DNA from: an uncultured Ruminococcus sp.
GTDB taxonomy: Bacteria > Bacillota > Clostridia > Oscillospirales > Acutalibacteraceae
Length of the DNA stretch: 39,772 nt
Direction: 5' to 3'
Assembly (NCBI GenBank): GCA_902799245.1
Contig: CADBZY010000043.1
Location: forward strand, 1 to 39,772
The notes under the pieces are model-generated. The model was not told the origin of the DNA. It was given only the letters and a program-made list of their open reading frames with translations, and searched no databases. Each line of letters begins with the position of its first letter. Position 1 is the first letter of the stretch. A program made the position numbers and the translations under genes. Of this stretch, positions 31,317 through 39,772 are shown one piece after another.

Positions 31317-33140
31317 TCAATCAATATGAATTCTCTTGAATTTGTCGCCCTCGACCTTGTAGACGGTTTTTTCAACTATTTTTCCGCTGTCGTATTCGGA
31401 CTTGGTGAAATACACGCTTCCGTTGCTGCTGTTGTCGCCGTCCCATTCAACTGTATAAACGTAACGCACGCCGTTTTCGACTTTTTCAATGCTGCCGACA
31501 TAATCGCCGTATTCTGGGTGAAGGTCATAGAGCGCAGCCGCCACATCTTCCGAAACGCCAAAAGTCTGGAGTATCGTCAAATCCTCTGTGTTCCTGCTGT
31601 TCAGTGGTTGAAGAGCGTTTGCTCTGCCAATTTTTATAAGATAGGCTTCTGCGTACTGAAGGCTCTGACCATTAAGTATTGCGCTGAGTTCTTCACCGTC
31701 CGCGTCAATTTCCGCCAGTTTACTTGGAAAAAGCTCTTTTACAGGGCGACCGAAAAGTCTATCCTCGGTAGCCTTTTCTGCACTTTGAAAAAGATAGCCG
31801 CCTTTTTCATCTTTTTCAAAGAGCATCAGCATTTGAGCGCGATCAGTAGTCCATGGCATTAATATTCCATTTCTAAACAAATATGTTTGGGCGAGACATA
31901 TTGCGTAAACTTCCACGCTTCCGTCTTTTTCTCTATAGCCGAGTATCTCATGACCTTCTCCAAGACATTCAGTTTTGTAAGGGGATTCTCTATCGAATTC
32001 CCAGTTTTCACCGACCGCAGCGTAATGACGAATTTGCCCGTCCACCGTAATATCCGACATGGACACGCCGTTCATTGTAAAAATACTGCGTGCCACCGCT
32101 TCGTCCAATTCTTTCGGAACGTCCGTTCTGTAATCAGTCGGTCTGGTGATCACCACGATCAGCGCCGCGACAATTGCGACAATTCCCACGCAGATCAGCC
32201 CAATGGCGGGCTTTTTGTTTTTCAGCACATTCGCCACTCTCCTTCTGACAGCCGATTGCCCGAACTGCACGGGAATCGCGCTGTTTACCGTAAACGCGTT
32301 CTTTTCCGCCGAACATGCCAGCAGCGCCATCGAATAAGCCTTGCGCTCGTCCGGCTGTTTTCCTTTTACCACACTTTCGTCGCAGGCAAGCTCGATGTCC
32401 CTGCAATAGAGAATGTACGCCAGCCATATCGCCGGATGGAACCAATAGACCGCCGCAAGAATGAAGGCCGCCGCCTTTGTCACATTGTCCAGTCGGCGGA
32501 GGTGTGCCTTTTCATGCGCGATCACCTGCCGTAAATTTTCCCCGTCGATGCCGAAGGGAAGGTAGATTTTCGGTCGGACAATGCCGAACAGAAACGCGGA
32601 TTGTATGCGGTCGCTCCGGTAGATTCTGTCGGGATTCTCTGTAGAATCGTCCAGCGGAACCGCGTCGGCAAGCCTGCGCCTGAGCGCGACAGCCGAAGCC
32701 GCCGCGTACAGCAGAATGCCCGACATTCCGGCAAGCCATACCCACGAGCCGATTTTCACAGCGGACGGAAGAATCATGCTGCTGCCAGCGGGTTTGGGTT
32801 CGTTTTGCATTACATGGCTTTGTATTCCTGTTCCGTGCGATTGGCTTGGCTGTTCCTGCTGCGTCGGGTGCTGTTCGGGCAATTCCCCGACTGATTCACT
32901 GACGGACGCGGTGCTTTCCACGCTGCTTCTGACCGCGTCGCTCTTGGGCATCGGACTTGCCTCGCTCTCAATGCCGAATGGACAGATGAGCTTGACCGCT
33001 ACCAACGCCCACATCAGGCAATGCAGCCATTTCGGAGTGCTGCGGAATACAAGCCGAAGCAATATCACCACAAGAACAAGAAATCCCGCTTCAAGGCTCA
33101 ATTGAACAATCTGAAGAAATAATTTGCTGAGTTCTGGCAT
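31317..33140 (-). CDS. BlaR1/MecR1-type M56 peptidase sensor, second copy
   Basis: This membrane metalloprotease has four N-terminal helices in the first 320 residues and the M56 zinc site HEKAH (with downstream ELACDESVV). The C-terminal 270 residues are extracellular, but unlike true BlaR1 they are not a penicillin-binding domain; they form a beta-rich domain shared with the preceding paralogue. The usual role is to sense an envelope signal and trigger cleavage of the BlaI repressor. AAGGAAGGAG precedes the ATG. It follows the first copy after 17 nt and ends the operon. Confidence 0.85.
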   Translation of the reverse strand: MPELSKLFLQIVQLSLEAGFLVLVVILLRLVFRSTPKWLHCLMWALVAVKLICPFGIESEASPMPKSDAVRSSVESTASVSESVGELPEQHPTQQEQPSQSHGTGIQSHVMQNEPKPAGSSMILPSAVKIGSWVWLAGMSGILLYAAASAVALRRRLADAVPLDDSTENPDRIYRSDRIQSAFLFGIVRPKIYLPFGIDGENLRQVIAHEKAHLRRLDNVTKAAAFILAAVYWFHPAIWLAYILYCRDIELACDESVVKGKQPDERKAYSMALLACSAEKNAFTVNSAIPVQFGQSAVRRRVANVLKNKKPAIGLICVGIVAIVAALIVVITRPTDYRTDVPKELDEAVARSIFTMNGVSMSDITVDGQIRHYAAVGENWEFDRESPYKTECLGEGHEILGYREKDGSVEVYAICLAQTYLFRNGILMPWTTDRAQMLMLFEKDEKGGYLFQSAEKATEDRLFGRPVKELFPSKLAEIDADGEELSAILNGQSLQYAEAYLIKIGRANALQPLNSRNTEDLTILQTFGVSEDVAAALYDLHPEYGDYVGSIEKVENGVRYVYTVEWDGDNSSNGSVYFTKSEYDSGKIVEKTVYKVEGDKFKRIHID

Positions 33141-33157
33141 AGCTTCTCCTTCCTTCG

Positions 33158-35212
33158 TTACGCGCCGCCGTAGCTGTCGGGTACGCCGGGAATGTGTATC
33201 TCCGGCTCATACGGAATTTCTATGAGCCTGTCCGTGCGGTCGTTTCCCTCTATGCAGGTGATGGAATCGCCGGAAACGCGATAGCGGTCTTTTTGGTAGA
33301 TTCTGCCGGTGTCGTATTCGTATTTGAGATAGGTGACAATGCCTTCTCCGTTGCAGCCGCCTTCCCATGCGGTGAGATAAACGCAGTGGATTCCGTTCTC
33401 CCAGACCTCGATATTGCCGCAGGTTGCCGCCAGCAGGTTGTATTCATTATACATTGCCATCAGCCCATTGGATACCTCATCCGATATTCCATAGCTCAGA
33501 CTCAGGTCATTTGTTACAAAGGTATCATCGAAATCCTTTATCTTGGCTGTGCGTCCGATGGCTTTAAGATATCCTTCCGCATATTCGTCGCATTGTTTGC
33601 CGATCAGCTTGCCCACAGCGTTGAATACGTAGGTATCGTCATATATTTCCCAGTATTTTTCCGCAACTTCCTTGGGAAACAGCTCATTGATGGAATCCTC
33701 ATACAGTTCACCGTCAAGCGCTCCTTCTTGCTCTTTGAAAATATAATTTCCACTGCTGTCTTTTTCAAACAGCATGACATACGGATTCGCCGCGCAGCCT
33801 CCGACAAGAAATCCGTTTTCAAAGCGATAATCTCCGGGTTCACCCATCAGATAAACCTTCGCGGAGCGTTCTCCTTCTTCAAATCCGAGGACAAGATGTC
33901 CCTCGCCTCCGCAAGCGGAATAACAGACGTCACTTTCGTCACTCATGGAAACATAATTCTGAAAAAGTACATAGCGGTATGTCTTCCCGTCAACCGTGAC
34001 ATAAGAAATTGATTCTCCGCTGTCTGTAATCAACGCTTCCGAAATGGCACGGTCGAGCTTTTCAGGAACCTTCACGTCCGCGAAATATTGCTCGTAAACC
34101 TTCTGGCAGTAGGAGTCGGGAATATCCGGACTATAGAATAAATCAATTTCATGTTCCTTTGTCATATTAAGCAGTGCGGTAATCAAAATAAAGAGGATCG
34201 CTGTGATCATCAGCACCACGGCGGGTTTCTTTTTATTCAGCACATTGAGGACTCTTTTTTTGACAGCCAATTCCCCGAATTTAACGGGAATCGTGCTGTG
34301 TACGCGGAATGCGTTCTGCTGCTGCGAACATTCCACCAGCGCGGAGGAATACGCCTTGCGTTCCTCCGTATCTTTGTCACGGATCACGCGCTCGTCGCAG
34401 GCAAGCTCCATGTCGCGGCAGTAAAGCAGATAAGCCAGCCATATCACCGGATTGAACCAATAGACCGTCACCAGAAGGAAAGCAATGACCTTTGCGATGT
34501 GGTCGCCGCGCCTGAGATGAGCAAGCTCGTGTTCCCTGACCTGCTTCAGATTCTCGTCGGATATACCAAAGGGAATATAGATTCCGGGTCTGATGATACC
34601 GAAAAGAAATGCGGTGCTGATTCTGTCGCTGCGGAAAATACGGTCATCTATCTGAACCGCATCGGCAAGCCTGCGTTTCATGCCGATTACAGAATACAAT
34701 CCATACGCGGCGATGAGGACTGCCCCACCCAGCCAGACATACCCGCATATTCTCATAATACGCAGGAAGCGGCTCTCAATAGGCGTGTATTCCACATGGT
34801 TGAAGTATTCCGCTTTTTCAATTATGTTGTCTTGAGCGGCATTTTTTCCGGCTTGTTTCGTGTTGTCGTTTTCATTCTTTTCCGGTGAAATGGTATCGCC
34901 GTGATTGGTCTTGCCTTCTTCCGTTTCACTTCGCTCCGTGATAATGAGATTCATGGACTGACCCGGTGAAATCTCGCTTTGAAATTCCTCTTTTGCCGCA
35001 TATATAACATAGTTGAGTGACGAATAAAGACCCCAGTCGCGCTCTATCGCAAAAGGACATATCAGCTTGACCGCGACAATCGTCCATATCAGGCAGTGCA
35101 GCCATTTCGGCGCCTTGCGGAATATCACCCGGAATCCCAGCACGACCGCGACCAGAAGACTTGCTTCAAGGCTCATGCGGAGGACTGTCAAAAATATGCT
35201 CCCCATTGTCAA
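33158..35212 (-). CDS. BlaR1/MecR1-type M56 peptidase sensor, first copy
   Basis: This 684-residue paralogue has membrane helices at about 5-60 and 160-180 and near 330, with the zinc motif HELAHLRRGD and ELACDERVI between the latter two. The extracellular part (about 355-684) resembles that of the second copy (NGLMAMYNEYN.../AALYDLHPEYG, Y.TAWEGG/YTVEWDG). The ATG overlaps the blaI stop by 4 nt, indicating translational coupling. The two paralogues may form a heteromer or sense different ligands; no beta-lactamase or PBP gene is nearby. Confidence 0.87.
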   Translation of the reverse strand: MTMGSIFLTVLRMSLEASLLVAVVLGFRVIFRKAPKWLHCLIWTIVAVKLICPFAIERDWGLYSSLNYVIYAAKEEFQSEISPGQSMNLIITERSETEEGKTNHGDTISPEKNENDNTKQAGKNAAQDNIIEKAEYFNHVEYTPIESRFLRIMRICGYVWLGGAVLIAAYGLYSVIGMKRRLADAVQIDDRIFRSDRISTAFLFGIIRPGIYIPFGISDENLKQVREHELAHLRRGDHIAKVIAFLLVTVYWFNPVIWLAYLLYCRDMELACDERVIRDKDTEERKAYSSALVECSQQQNAFRVHSTIPVKFGELAVKKRVLNVLNKKKPAVVLMITAILFILITALLNMTKEHEIDLFYSPDIPDSYCQKVYEQYFADVKVPEKLDRAISEALITDSGESISYVTVDGKTYRYVLFQNYVSMSDESDVCYSACGGEGHLVLGFEEGERSAKVYLMGEPGDYRFENGFLVGGCAANPYVMLFEKDSSGNYIFKEQEGALDGELYEDSINELFPKEVAEKYWEIYDDTYVFNAVGKLIGKQCDEYAEGYLKAIGRTAKIKDFDDTFVTNDLSLSYGISDEVSNGLMAMYNEYNLLAATCGNIEVWENGIHCVYLTAWEGGCNGEGIVTYLKYEYDTGRIYQKDRYRVSGDSITCIEGNDRTDRLIEIPYEPEIHIPGVPDSYGGA

Positions 35213-35571
35213 TCCTCCCTGTAGCTGTCGATCATGCGCCTGATCTCGTCGGCTTCCTCGGCGGAAAGCTGCTTGCTGCCCGTAAATGCCGCGATGAATC
35301 CCGGCAAGGAGCCGCCGAAGGTGCGGTCAATGAATTCACGGCTCTCGGCGCACTGTACTTCCTCCTTGCTGACAAGCGTTGTGACGACGGAATTCTCGTT
35401 TTTCAGCACACCGCGTTCGGCAAGCCGCTTGATGACGGTGTAGGTGGTGGATTTCTTCCAGCCGAGTTGCTGCTCACAAAGCTTGGCAAGTTCCCCGCTG
35501 CCGATGGGTTCCTTTTCCCACAGCAGCAGACAAAAGCGGTATTCGCTCTCAAAAATCTTTGGCGTTGCCAT
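35209..35571 (-). CDS. blaI: BlaI/MecI-family repressor
   Basis: The start is the ATG at 35569-35571, 9 nt behind AAAGGAA; a TTG frame to 35589 is less likely. Residues 3-75 form the winged helix (ESEYRFCLLLWEKEPIGSGEL, GWKKSTTYTVIKRLAERGVL) and the rest the dimerisation helices with the region normally cut by BlaR1-type peptidases. Length 120 aa is normal. It represses its own operon through the inverted repeat directly upstream and is coupled to two M56 sensors. Confidence 0.9.
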   Translation of the reverse strand: MATPKIFESEYRFCLLLWEKEPIGSGELAKLCEQQLGWKKSTTYTVIKRLAERGVLKNENSVVTTLVSKEEVQCAESREFIDRTFGGSLPGFIAAFTGSKQLSAEEADEIRRMIDSYRED

Positions 35572-35597
35572 ATCATCATTTCCTTTCAAAAAGCAAA

Positions 35598-35651
35598 GGT
35601 CTAATGTATTAGAACTAAGTATATTCTAATACATTAGACCAGACTTGTCAA
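35598..35651 (-). promoter_or_regulatory. Operator and promoter of the blaI-M56 operon
   Basis: A perfect 17-bp inverted repeat (GGTCTAATGTATTAGAA at 35598-35614 and its complement at 35624-35640) flanks 9 nt; each arm contains a near-palindrome TCTAATNNATTAGA. On the minus strand the promoter is TTGACA (35646-35651), 17-nt spacer, TAGAAT (35623-35628), so the operator covers the spacer, the -10 and the start site. This suits a BlaI dimer pair. Confidence 0.85.
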
Positions 35652-35703
35652 GGGATATTTTATGAATAATTTTGTAAATTGTTGATACCTGTTATTTTCA
35701 AAC

Positions 35704-36423
35704 TCAACTTAAAGGAAATCTTTCAAACTCCAGTCGGCTTACCGTTTCAGGAGAAAGAAATGTTCTGTCCTCAATGATAATATCCTGTAAATCCAGATAG
35801 CGCAGATCAGGCAGTCCGGCGAGAAATGTGTCGGACTGCATTTTCATCTTGCGGCTGTCGTATGCAGCCTGATACCGGCATATGCCGAGCATTTTCAGAG
35901 ATTTGATCTGTCCTATAGGTGAGTAATCGCTCAGCTTCATGGCTTCACCAATGATCAGCACTTCAAGCGCATTCAGAGAGGCAAGCGAAGAGATGTCCGT
36001 TAGCGAGGGCGCACGCTCGATAAAAAGCGTTTTCAGGTGCTTCAAGTCTGCAATTGATTTGATTTCGGCACACTTCAGCCATTTGATCCGCAGAGATTTG
36101 ATGTCCGTTTGGGTGCATAGGGCGTCAAATATTTTCTGCGTAGTAAGGGTGCAAAGCTGCACTTCTCTGAGCGGAAGCTGATTTCCTCTGAGATAATCCA
36201 CCCACTCTTCCGTGATTTTCTTTTGCCTTGTATCGGTCATTCTGTCGGTATTTGTTTCCCAGTCCATATCTGTATGCTGCGTGCAGCATAGTTTTACAAC
36301 CTCTTGTCCGTCATAGTCTGACGGATATTTTATGTAAGGCACATCGTCGGACTCGCGCAAGTCACGCACAAAGTCGGTGTAGATAAACTTCTCAGCGGAT
36401 GGGTTGTGGCAGTAGTATTTCAT
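35704..36423 (-). CDS. Cytoplasmic leucine-rich-repeat protein
   Basis: The 239-residue protein lacks a signal peptide. Residues about 95-235 contain five or six irregular LRRs (IKSLRIKWLKCAEIKSIADLKHLKTLFIE, LNALEVLIIGEAMKLSDYSPIGQIKSLKMLGI). The N-terminal 90 residues are of unknown type. It is paired with the following small gene 14 nt upstream, an arrangement seen in immunity-type protein pairs, but no toxin is present. GAGGTG precedes the ATG. Confidence 0.65.
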   Translation of the reverse strand: MKYYCHNPSAEKFIYTDFVRDLRESDDVPYIKYPSDYDGQEVVKLCCTQHTDMDWETNTDRMTDTRQKKITEEWVDYLRGNQLPLREVQLCTLTTQKIFDALCTQTDIKSLRIKWLKCAEIKSIADLKHLKTLFIERAPSLTDISSLASLNALEVLIIGEAMKLSDYSPIGQIKSLKMLGICRYQAAYDSRKMKMQSDTFLAGLPDLRYLDLQDIIIEDRTFLSPETVSRLEFERFPLS

Positions 36424-36437
36424 TTTGATTCACCTCG

Positions 36438-36851
36438 TCAGATATCTCTCACAAATCCCTCGCGCCAGCGGCATTCCCCGACGGTCAGGCGGTCAATGTT
36501 CCACTCGGAACGTGCAGATGTTTCTTTCATCATCTTCAATTCTGCTTTGGCACGTTCTTCTGTCAAAAAGCATTCGCTTTCAAGAATGTCAATCTCGTCA
36601 AAATTATCATTAACATTCCACCCCTGCACGATCCAGACTGAAACAGGCATAGCGTTGTCAGAGTTGTCTACGACCTCTTTTTCTTCAATGCGATAGGTGC
36701 AAGAATAGTCACAAAATCCCGGCAAATTGCCAAGGTAATAGCAGGCAGTTTCCTCTGCCTTCTGTCTGGTTGCAAAAATGCCGATAAAGAAATCTTCGGA
36801 ATGATTTTCGTATGACAATTCCGGGTCAGTCAGTATCAGAGAGTATAACAT
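36438..36851 (-). CDS. Small hypothetical protein, 137 aa
   Basis: I do not recognise the family with certainty. The protein is soluble and acidic; it starts MLYSLILTDPELSYENHSED and ends WNIDRLTVGECRWREGFVRDI, the pattern of small helical/beta proteins found near polymorphic-toxin immunity genes. No strong ribosome site is visible, although an AGGCAGG lies upstream. It probably forms an operon with the LRR protein. Confidence 0.55.
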   Translation of the reverse strand: MLYSLILTDPELSYENHSEDFFIGIFATRQKAEETACYYLGNLPGFCDYSCTYRIEEKEVVDNSDNAMPVSVWIVQGWNVNDNFDEIDILESECFLTEERAKAELKMMKETSARSEWNIDRLTVGECRWREGFVRDI

Positions 36852-36945
36852 AATGTAACGCCTGCCTTTTTCTATATCTTGTACGCAAAAAATGATGGAG
36901 AGAAATCGAAGTTCTTTGTATATTATTTTCGTTCATTATCAATTC

Positions 36946-38358
36946 TCACTTCTCCACCTTAATCCCATGTTCTTTCATCAAAGAAGTCAATTCTTCTTCA
37001 TAGCTGAGTGAATCATCCAAGTCGAAGAGATTGATTTCCCTGCCGCTGCTGAGAACGATGACATAAGACGCGGAATACTGCTTCTGATCTTCCGGCTTGA
37101 AATACACCCTCTCGATCTCAGCATAGCTGTAATGGGTGCCTTGCAAGGAGAATAGCTGAGAGTTATCCCAGAAGCCTCCGCTTGTGAATTTCAGGTCTTG
37201 CATGGGAAGCAAAACGCAGGCGACAATACTTGCCGACACAATCATTCCCAGAATCACTCTCATAAATTTGTCCGCTCCTGCTCCGTTCACGACATGATCC
37301 ATTTCCTCATAAGCGTCATATTGCTCTTTGTTGAGCAGCCGGTAAACAAACAGCCTTGTAAAATAGCTGGTTGCAATTCCGGTTAGATATGAGAATACAA
37401 AAGTGTTTATCCATGAGTAAGGATCGGACAAAACATATTCAGCACCGCGGTTTTCAAAGAACTGCACCGCAAAATACAGCAACAGGTAAACCGGTTCTAT
37501 ACACAATGTAAAAACAATCGATGATAGAAACAGTGCCAAAATATCCCTGAGATTCGGCTTTTGCACGCCGTTGCTGTCGTAGAGCTGCAAGCCGTCGGAT
37601 ATGGCGGACAGATCGGGGATTTCGTATGGCTGCCCTGACTGCCACAACCGCGCCATTCGCTTTTCATAACCGAATGATTTTTTGCTTTCGGTTATCTTTT
37701 TCAGTTGCCTTGGGGAAATCTTCTCGCCCTTCATGTACTGAAAAAACGCGCCTGATGTGAGCCTGTCCGTGATCAGATCGAAATAAAAGCGTTTTTCAAG
37801 CTGCATGATCTCGTAGGGAGTAAGCTGTTCCTCGCCGATTTCTCTCTCCTGCTCTAATTCCAACTCCATATCAAACGCGGTATTGAGTTCCTTGCGGTAA
37901 AATTCGGTCAAGGCTTCCTTTTTTTCGCTGTCCGGTGACAGCTTCACGAGCTGCGGCATCAGCTGGGCAATGACCGAGCCAATGCAGCATACTGCCTGTT
38001 TCATGCCGGCAGCGTTGGATATGCAGGGAATGCACATCGGCACGGTGACGTCCCTGTCGAGAAAATCCGTGACCAGCGGCAGCGGAACGCCAATCGTGTC
38101 CTCGGATTTGTCCGCATACACAACGCAGCCGAGAATGCTGTTGATTAAGCTGAGCGTGCCGTGAGCCGTATAGACCAGTTCGCAGATAAAGGAGCCGTAA
38201 TAAATTTTGGCGAAGCGATATTTCAGCTCCCTTTCCTCTTCCTCGCCCTTGTATTCCGATGTGATTTCACACAATATGCCGCCTGTATCGTCGCAAAGTC
38301 CTTGCGCGGCGGCGTCAAATTCACTGTAAATTGCTTCCAGTCTTTCGTTTCTTTTCAT
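36946..38358 (-). CDS. Hypothetical membrane protein, 470 aa
   Basis: The start is the ATG at 38356-38358, just after the stop of the upstream gene; the longer frame to 38544 overlaps that gene. Residues 1-270 are cytoplasmic without a known domain; three or four membrane helices lie at about 278-302, 318-340 and 365-390, then a PH-like or DUF-type region near the end (SYAEIERVYFKPEDQ, YVIVLSSGREINLFD). The last part resembles bacterial PH-like domains, suggesting membrane or protein binding. The function is unknown. It is probably co-expressed with the two upstream membrane proteins. Confidence 0.65.
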   Translation of the reverse strand: MKRNERLEAIYSEFDAAAQGLCDDTGGILCEITSEYKGEEEERELKYRFAKIYYGSFICELVYTAHGTLSLINSILGCVVYADKSEDTIGVPLPLVTDFLDRDVTVPMCIPCISNAAGMKQAVCCIGSVIAQLMPQLVKLSPDSEKKEALTEFYRKELNTAFDMELELEQEREIGEEQLTPYEIMQLEKRFYFDLITDRLTSGAFFQYMKGEKISPRQLKKITESKKSFGYEKRMARLWQSGQPYEIPDLSAISDGLQLYDSNGVQKPNLRDILALFLSSIVFTLCIEPVYLLLYFAVQFFENRGAEYVLSDPYSWINTFVFSYLTGIATSYFTRLFVYRLLNKEQYDAYEEMDHVVNGAGADKFMRVILGMIVSASIVACVLLPMQDLKFTSGGFWDNSQLFSLQGTHYSYAEIERVYFKPEDQKQYSASYVIVLSSGREINLFDLDDSLSYEEELTSLMKEHGIKVEK

Positions 38359-38362
38359 TATT

Positions 38363-39262
38363 TCACCCTTTTTCCAATTTTTCATCATCGTCCCATTCAG
38401 CCGATTGGTCTTCAATTTTTGAAACAAGAAGCGTAATGCGTTCCCGCTGTTTCTGCGAAAAATCCAGATCGGATGATCTTTCATCCTCCGAATCCTCCAT
38501 GATTTCGTTATACCTCTTTTCCCAAGCAAGAATCCGGTTTTCATTGCGGATGATTTTCTTTGATTTTTCTTTGTGAGTTTTCACGATTACACGGATCACG
38601 ATGAAGGATAGGAAAAAGGTAATTGACAAAAACAGTATGATTATTTCCCTTTGATTGTTCTTGTGCGATACGGAACATAATATATCATAATACTCCCACG
38701 CCTGACCGTAATACGCAGTAAGGCTTTCCGCGGATATCCAATGTTTGATCATATAATCTGCTTTTTGAATCTTTTCCGTTTGGTTTGCCAAATTCGGGGT
38801 GAAATTGCCATCATCATATACAAGGTTAGCGATACCTGTATTGGAATGATCATCACTTTTGTGCCAAATCATAACGCGCGTTTTCTTGTTTCTGAATTCT
38901 ATGCAAATATTGATTTCGCACTTGACCCAGTCACCCTGATATTTTCCCTCCGCTTGCAGGTATATGGCACATACATTGCCTCTGAATCTTGGGTATCTGT
39001 TGTTGGAATGATTCACCTTGTAAAACATATATTCCATTTGATCGGACGAAGTAATTGTGAGAACGTTTCCATCGTCATTAAGATATTCTCCGTTTTTGGT
39101 ATCGGATGGTTCGATCACCGCGTTTAATCCGCTGGCGGAAAGCTGCTCTGCGTATGCATCGTAATTGTTCATTATTCTGGAAATGTTACTGGATTGGATA
39201 TACCTGACAGAAAGAAACAATAATATGACTAACCCTGAGACTATGCAAATATACTTTTTCAT
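38363..39262 (-). CDS. Hypothetical membrane protein, 299 aa
   Basis: The start is the ATG at 39260-39262 behind GGAGAAAAG. There is an N-terminal helix (about 3-22), an extracytoplasmic domain of about 180 residues, a second helix (about 205-228) and a charged, coiled cytoplasmic tail. No family was recognised. It lies between two other membrane protein genes, so the three may work as a group. Confidence 0.62.
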   Translation of the reverse strand: MKKYICIVSGLVILLFLSVRYIQSSNISRIMNNYDAYAEQLSASGLNAVIEPSDTKNGEYLNDDGNVLTITSSDQMEYMFYKVNHSNNRYPRFRGNVCAIYLQAEGKYQGDWVKCEINICIEFRNKKTRVMIWHKSDDHSNTGIANLVYDDGNFTPNLANQTEKIQKADYMIKHWISAESLTAYYGQAWEYYDILCSVSHKNNQREIIILFLSITFFLSFIVIRVIVKTHKEKSKKIIRNENRILAWEKRYNEIMEDSEDERSSDLDFSQKQRERITLLVSKIEDQSAEWDDDEKLEKG

Positions 39263-39313
39263 GCGCTTTTCTCCGTAAAATATGTAATGCACTCGTTCAT
39301 TTTCTAAATTCCA

Positions 39314-39772
39314 TCAAATCAACATAAACACGTCCACAACTCCGCGGGAGATTATGGCACTTGCCATATCCCGTTTGCGGTGCAGAACGGCCAATATAAG
39401 TCCGAAAATAACATCTGCTGCCACCGTTACTTTCAAATCATACCCGTAGGCTACCGTATGCGGGACAATCATCATAAAGTACATGGTGAAGAGGCTGAAC
39501 CCTTTCATTTTTTTACCGTGAGAGAAATAGACGCAATAAGCCATAAAGACAGATCTGAACGCCATCACCTCATAGATAGCGGGAGCAGGCCACGTTGAAA
39601 GCCAAACATGGTTCATATCCGTGTACACGAATGTATTGACAAAAGAAAACAAAGAACCGACCACTACGCCAATGACAATGCTCAGTAGGACGGAGTACCA
39701 TTTTTTGTCCGCCAGTAATGAATACGCTTTTGTCTTTTCCATTACGGAGAAAACAGCCAATGAGGTGAGCAA
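39314..39772 (-). CDS. Polytopic membrane protein, divergent CPBP-like, cut by the window edge
   Basis: The frame is open to the right edge, so the N-terminus is missing. At least four hydrophobic segments are visible. The order PAPAIYEVMAFRSVF, MMIVPHTVAYG and DVIFGLILAVLHRKRDMASAIIS resembles the three motifs of CPBP/Abi intramembrane proteases, but the double glutamate and the last His/Asn are not clear, so it may be an inactive relative. Confidence 0.5.
   Translation of the reverse strand: MLTSLAVFSVMEKTKAYSLLADKKWYSVLLSIVIGVVVGSLFSFVNTFVYTDMNHVWLSTWPAPAIYEVMAFRSVFMAYCVYFSHGKKMKGFSLFTMYFMMIVPHTVAYGYDLKVTVAADVIFGLILAVLHRKRDMASAIISRGVVDVFMLI

Noticed and set aside
31187-31375. 62-codon minus-strand ORF
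   Set aside because: It runs through a strong terminator and the end of the M56 gene in another frame.
38359-38544. Extended N-terminus of the 470-aa membrane protein
   Set aside because: It overlaps the upstream gene and has no ribosome site; the ATG at 38358 follows the stop of that gene.
1-39772. CRISPR array, prophage or tRNA attachment site
   Set aside because: No regularly spaced repeats, structural phage genes, integrase or tRNA fold was seen.

Overview
The window looks like chromosome from an anaerobic gut-type Clostridia, probably Oscillospiraceae/Ruminococcus-like. This is inference from about 50% GC, strong AAGGAGG ribosome sites, FrdABC-type respiration genes, many Gram-positive lipoproteins, a BspA-type leucine-rich-repeat protein with a sortase-like tail, LytS-type and SARP-type two-component proteins, and BlaI/M56 regulators. 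No tRNA, rRNA or CRISPR array was seen.

Layout: 0-3 kb (minus strand) is an operon of L,D-transpeptidase lipoprotein, MscS channel and a response regulator with a SARP-type DNA-binding domain. 3.1-6 kb (plus) encodes a fumarate reductase/succinate dehydrogenase (cytochrome b, flavoprotein, iron-sulfur). 6-7 kb (minus) is an exported alpha/beta hydrolase. 7.3-11.7 kb (plus) is a GAF-ABC ATPase fusion and its coiled-coil FtsX-type permease. 19.3-11.7 kb (minus) is an envelope operon: lipoprotein, LRR surface protein, AIM24-like protein, two lipoproteins flanking an SH3 protein built from the same modules, and a STAS-kinase fusion. 22.4-19.5 kb (minus) holds a lipoprotein-type class V aminotransferase and a LytS-type histidine kinase. 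22.6-24.4 kb (plus) holds a hydrolase and a lipoprotein-type MTA/SAH nucleosidase. 26.5-24.5 kb (minus) has two envelope proteins and a remnant of acetolactate decarboxylase. 26.9-30.6 kb (minus) looks like a decayed mobile-element cargo region. 35.6-31.3 kb (minus) is blaI plus two M56 sensor peptidases. 39.8-35.7 kb (minus) holds uncharacterised cytoplasmic and membrane proteins.

The main result is a shared promoter architecture. Seven promoters carry two direct copies of a TTGGACA heptamer separated by exactly TTTA (11-bp period), ending exactly 8 bp upstream of a TANNNT -10 box and with no conventional -35. This is the geometry established for Streptomyces SARP activators such as ActII-ORF4, DnrI and AfsR, here in an apparent Firmicute. 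The window also encodes a receiver-SARP response regulator inside one of the controlled operons and an unpaired LytS-type kinase between two others. I infer a local regulon of a two-component SARP regulator covering envelope lipoproteins, exported enzymes, an ABC exporter and fumarate respiration. Five of the seven promoters also share ACAAAA-like elements about 49 and 70 bp further upstream.

A second theme is gene damage. The response regulator and MscS genes each have one frameshift, the SH3 gene is broken by a 13-bp tandem duplication, and several genes look like deletion chimeras (AIM24 tail, membrane protein fused to the LRR protein, DUF4314 fused to an ADP-ribosyltransferase, sigma-like fragments). 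Whether these are real or assembly errors decides how far the regulon is still active.
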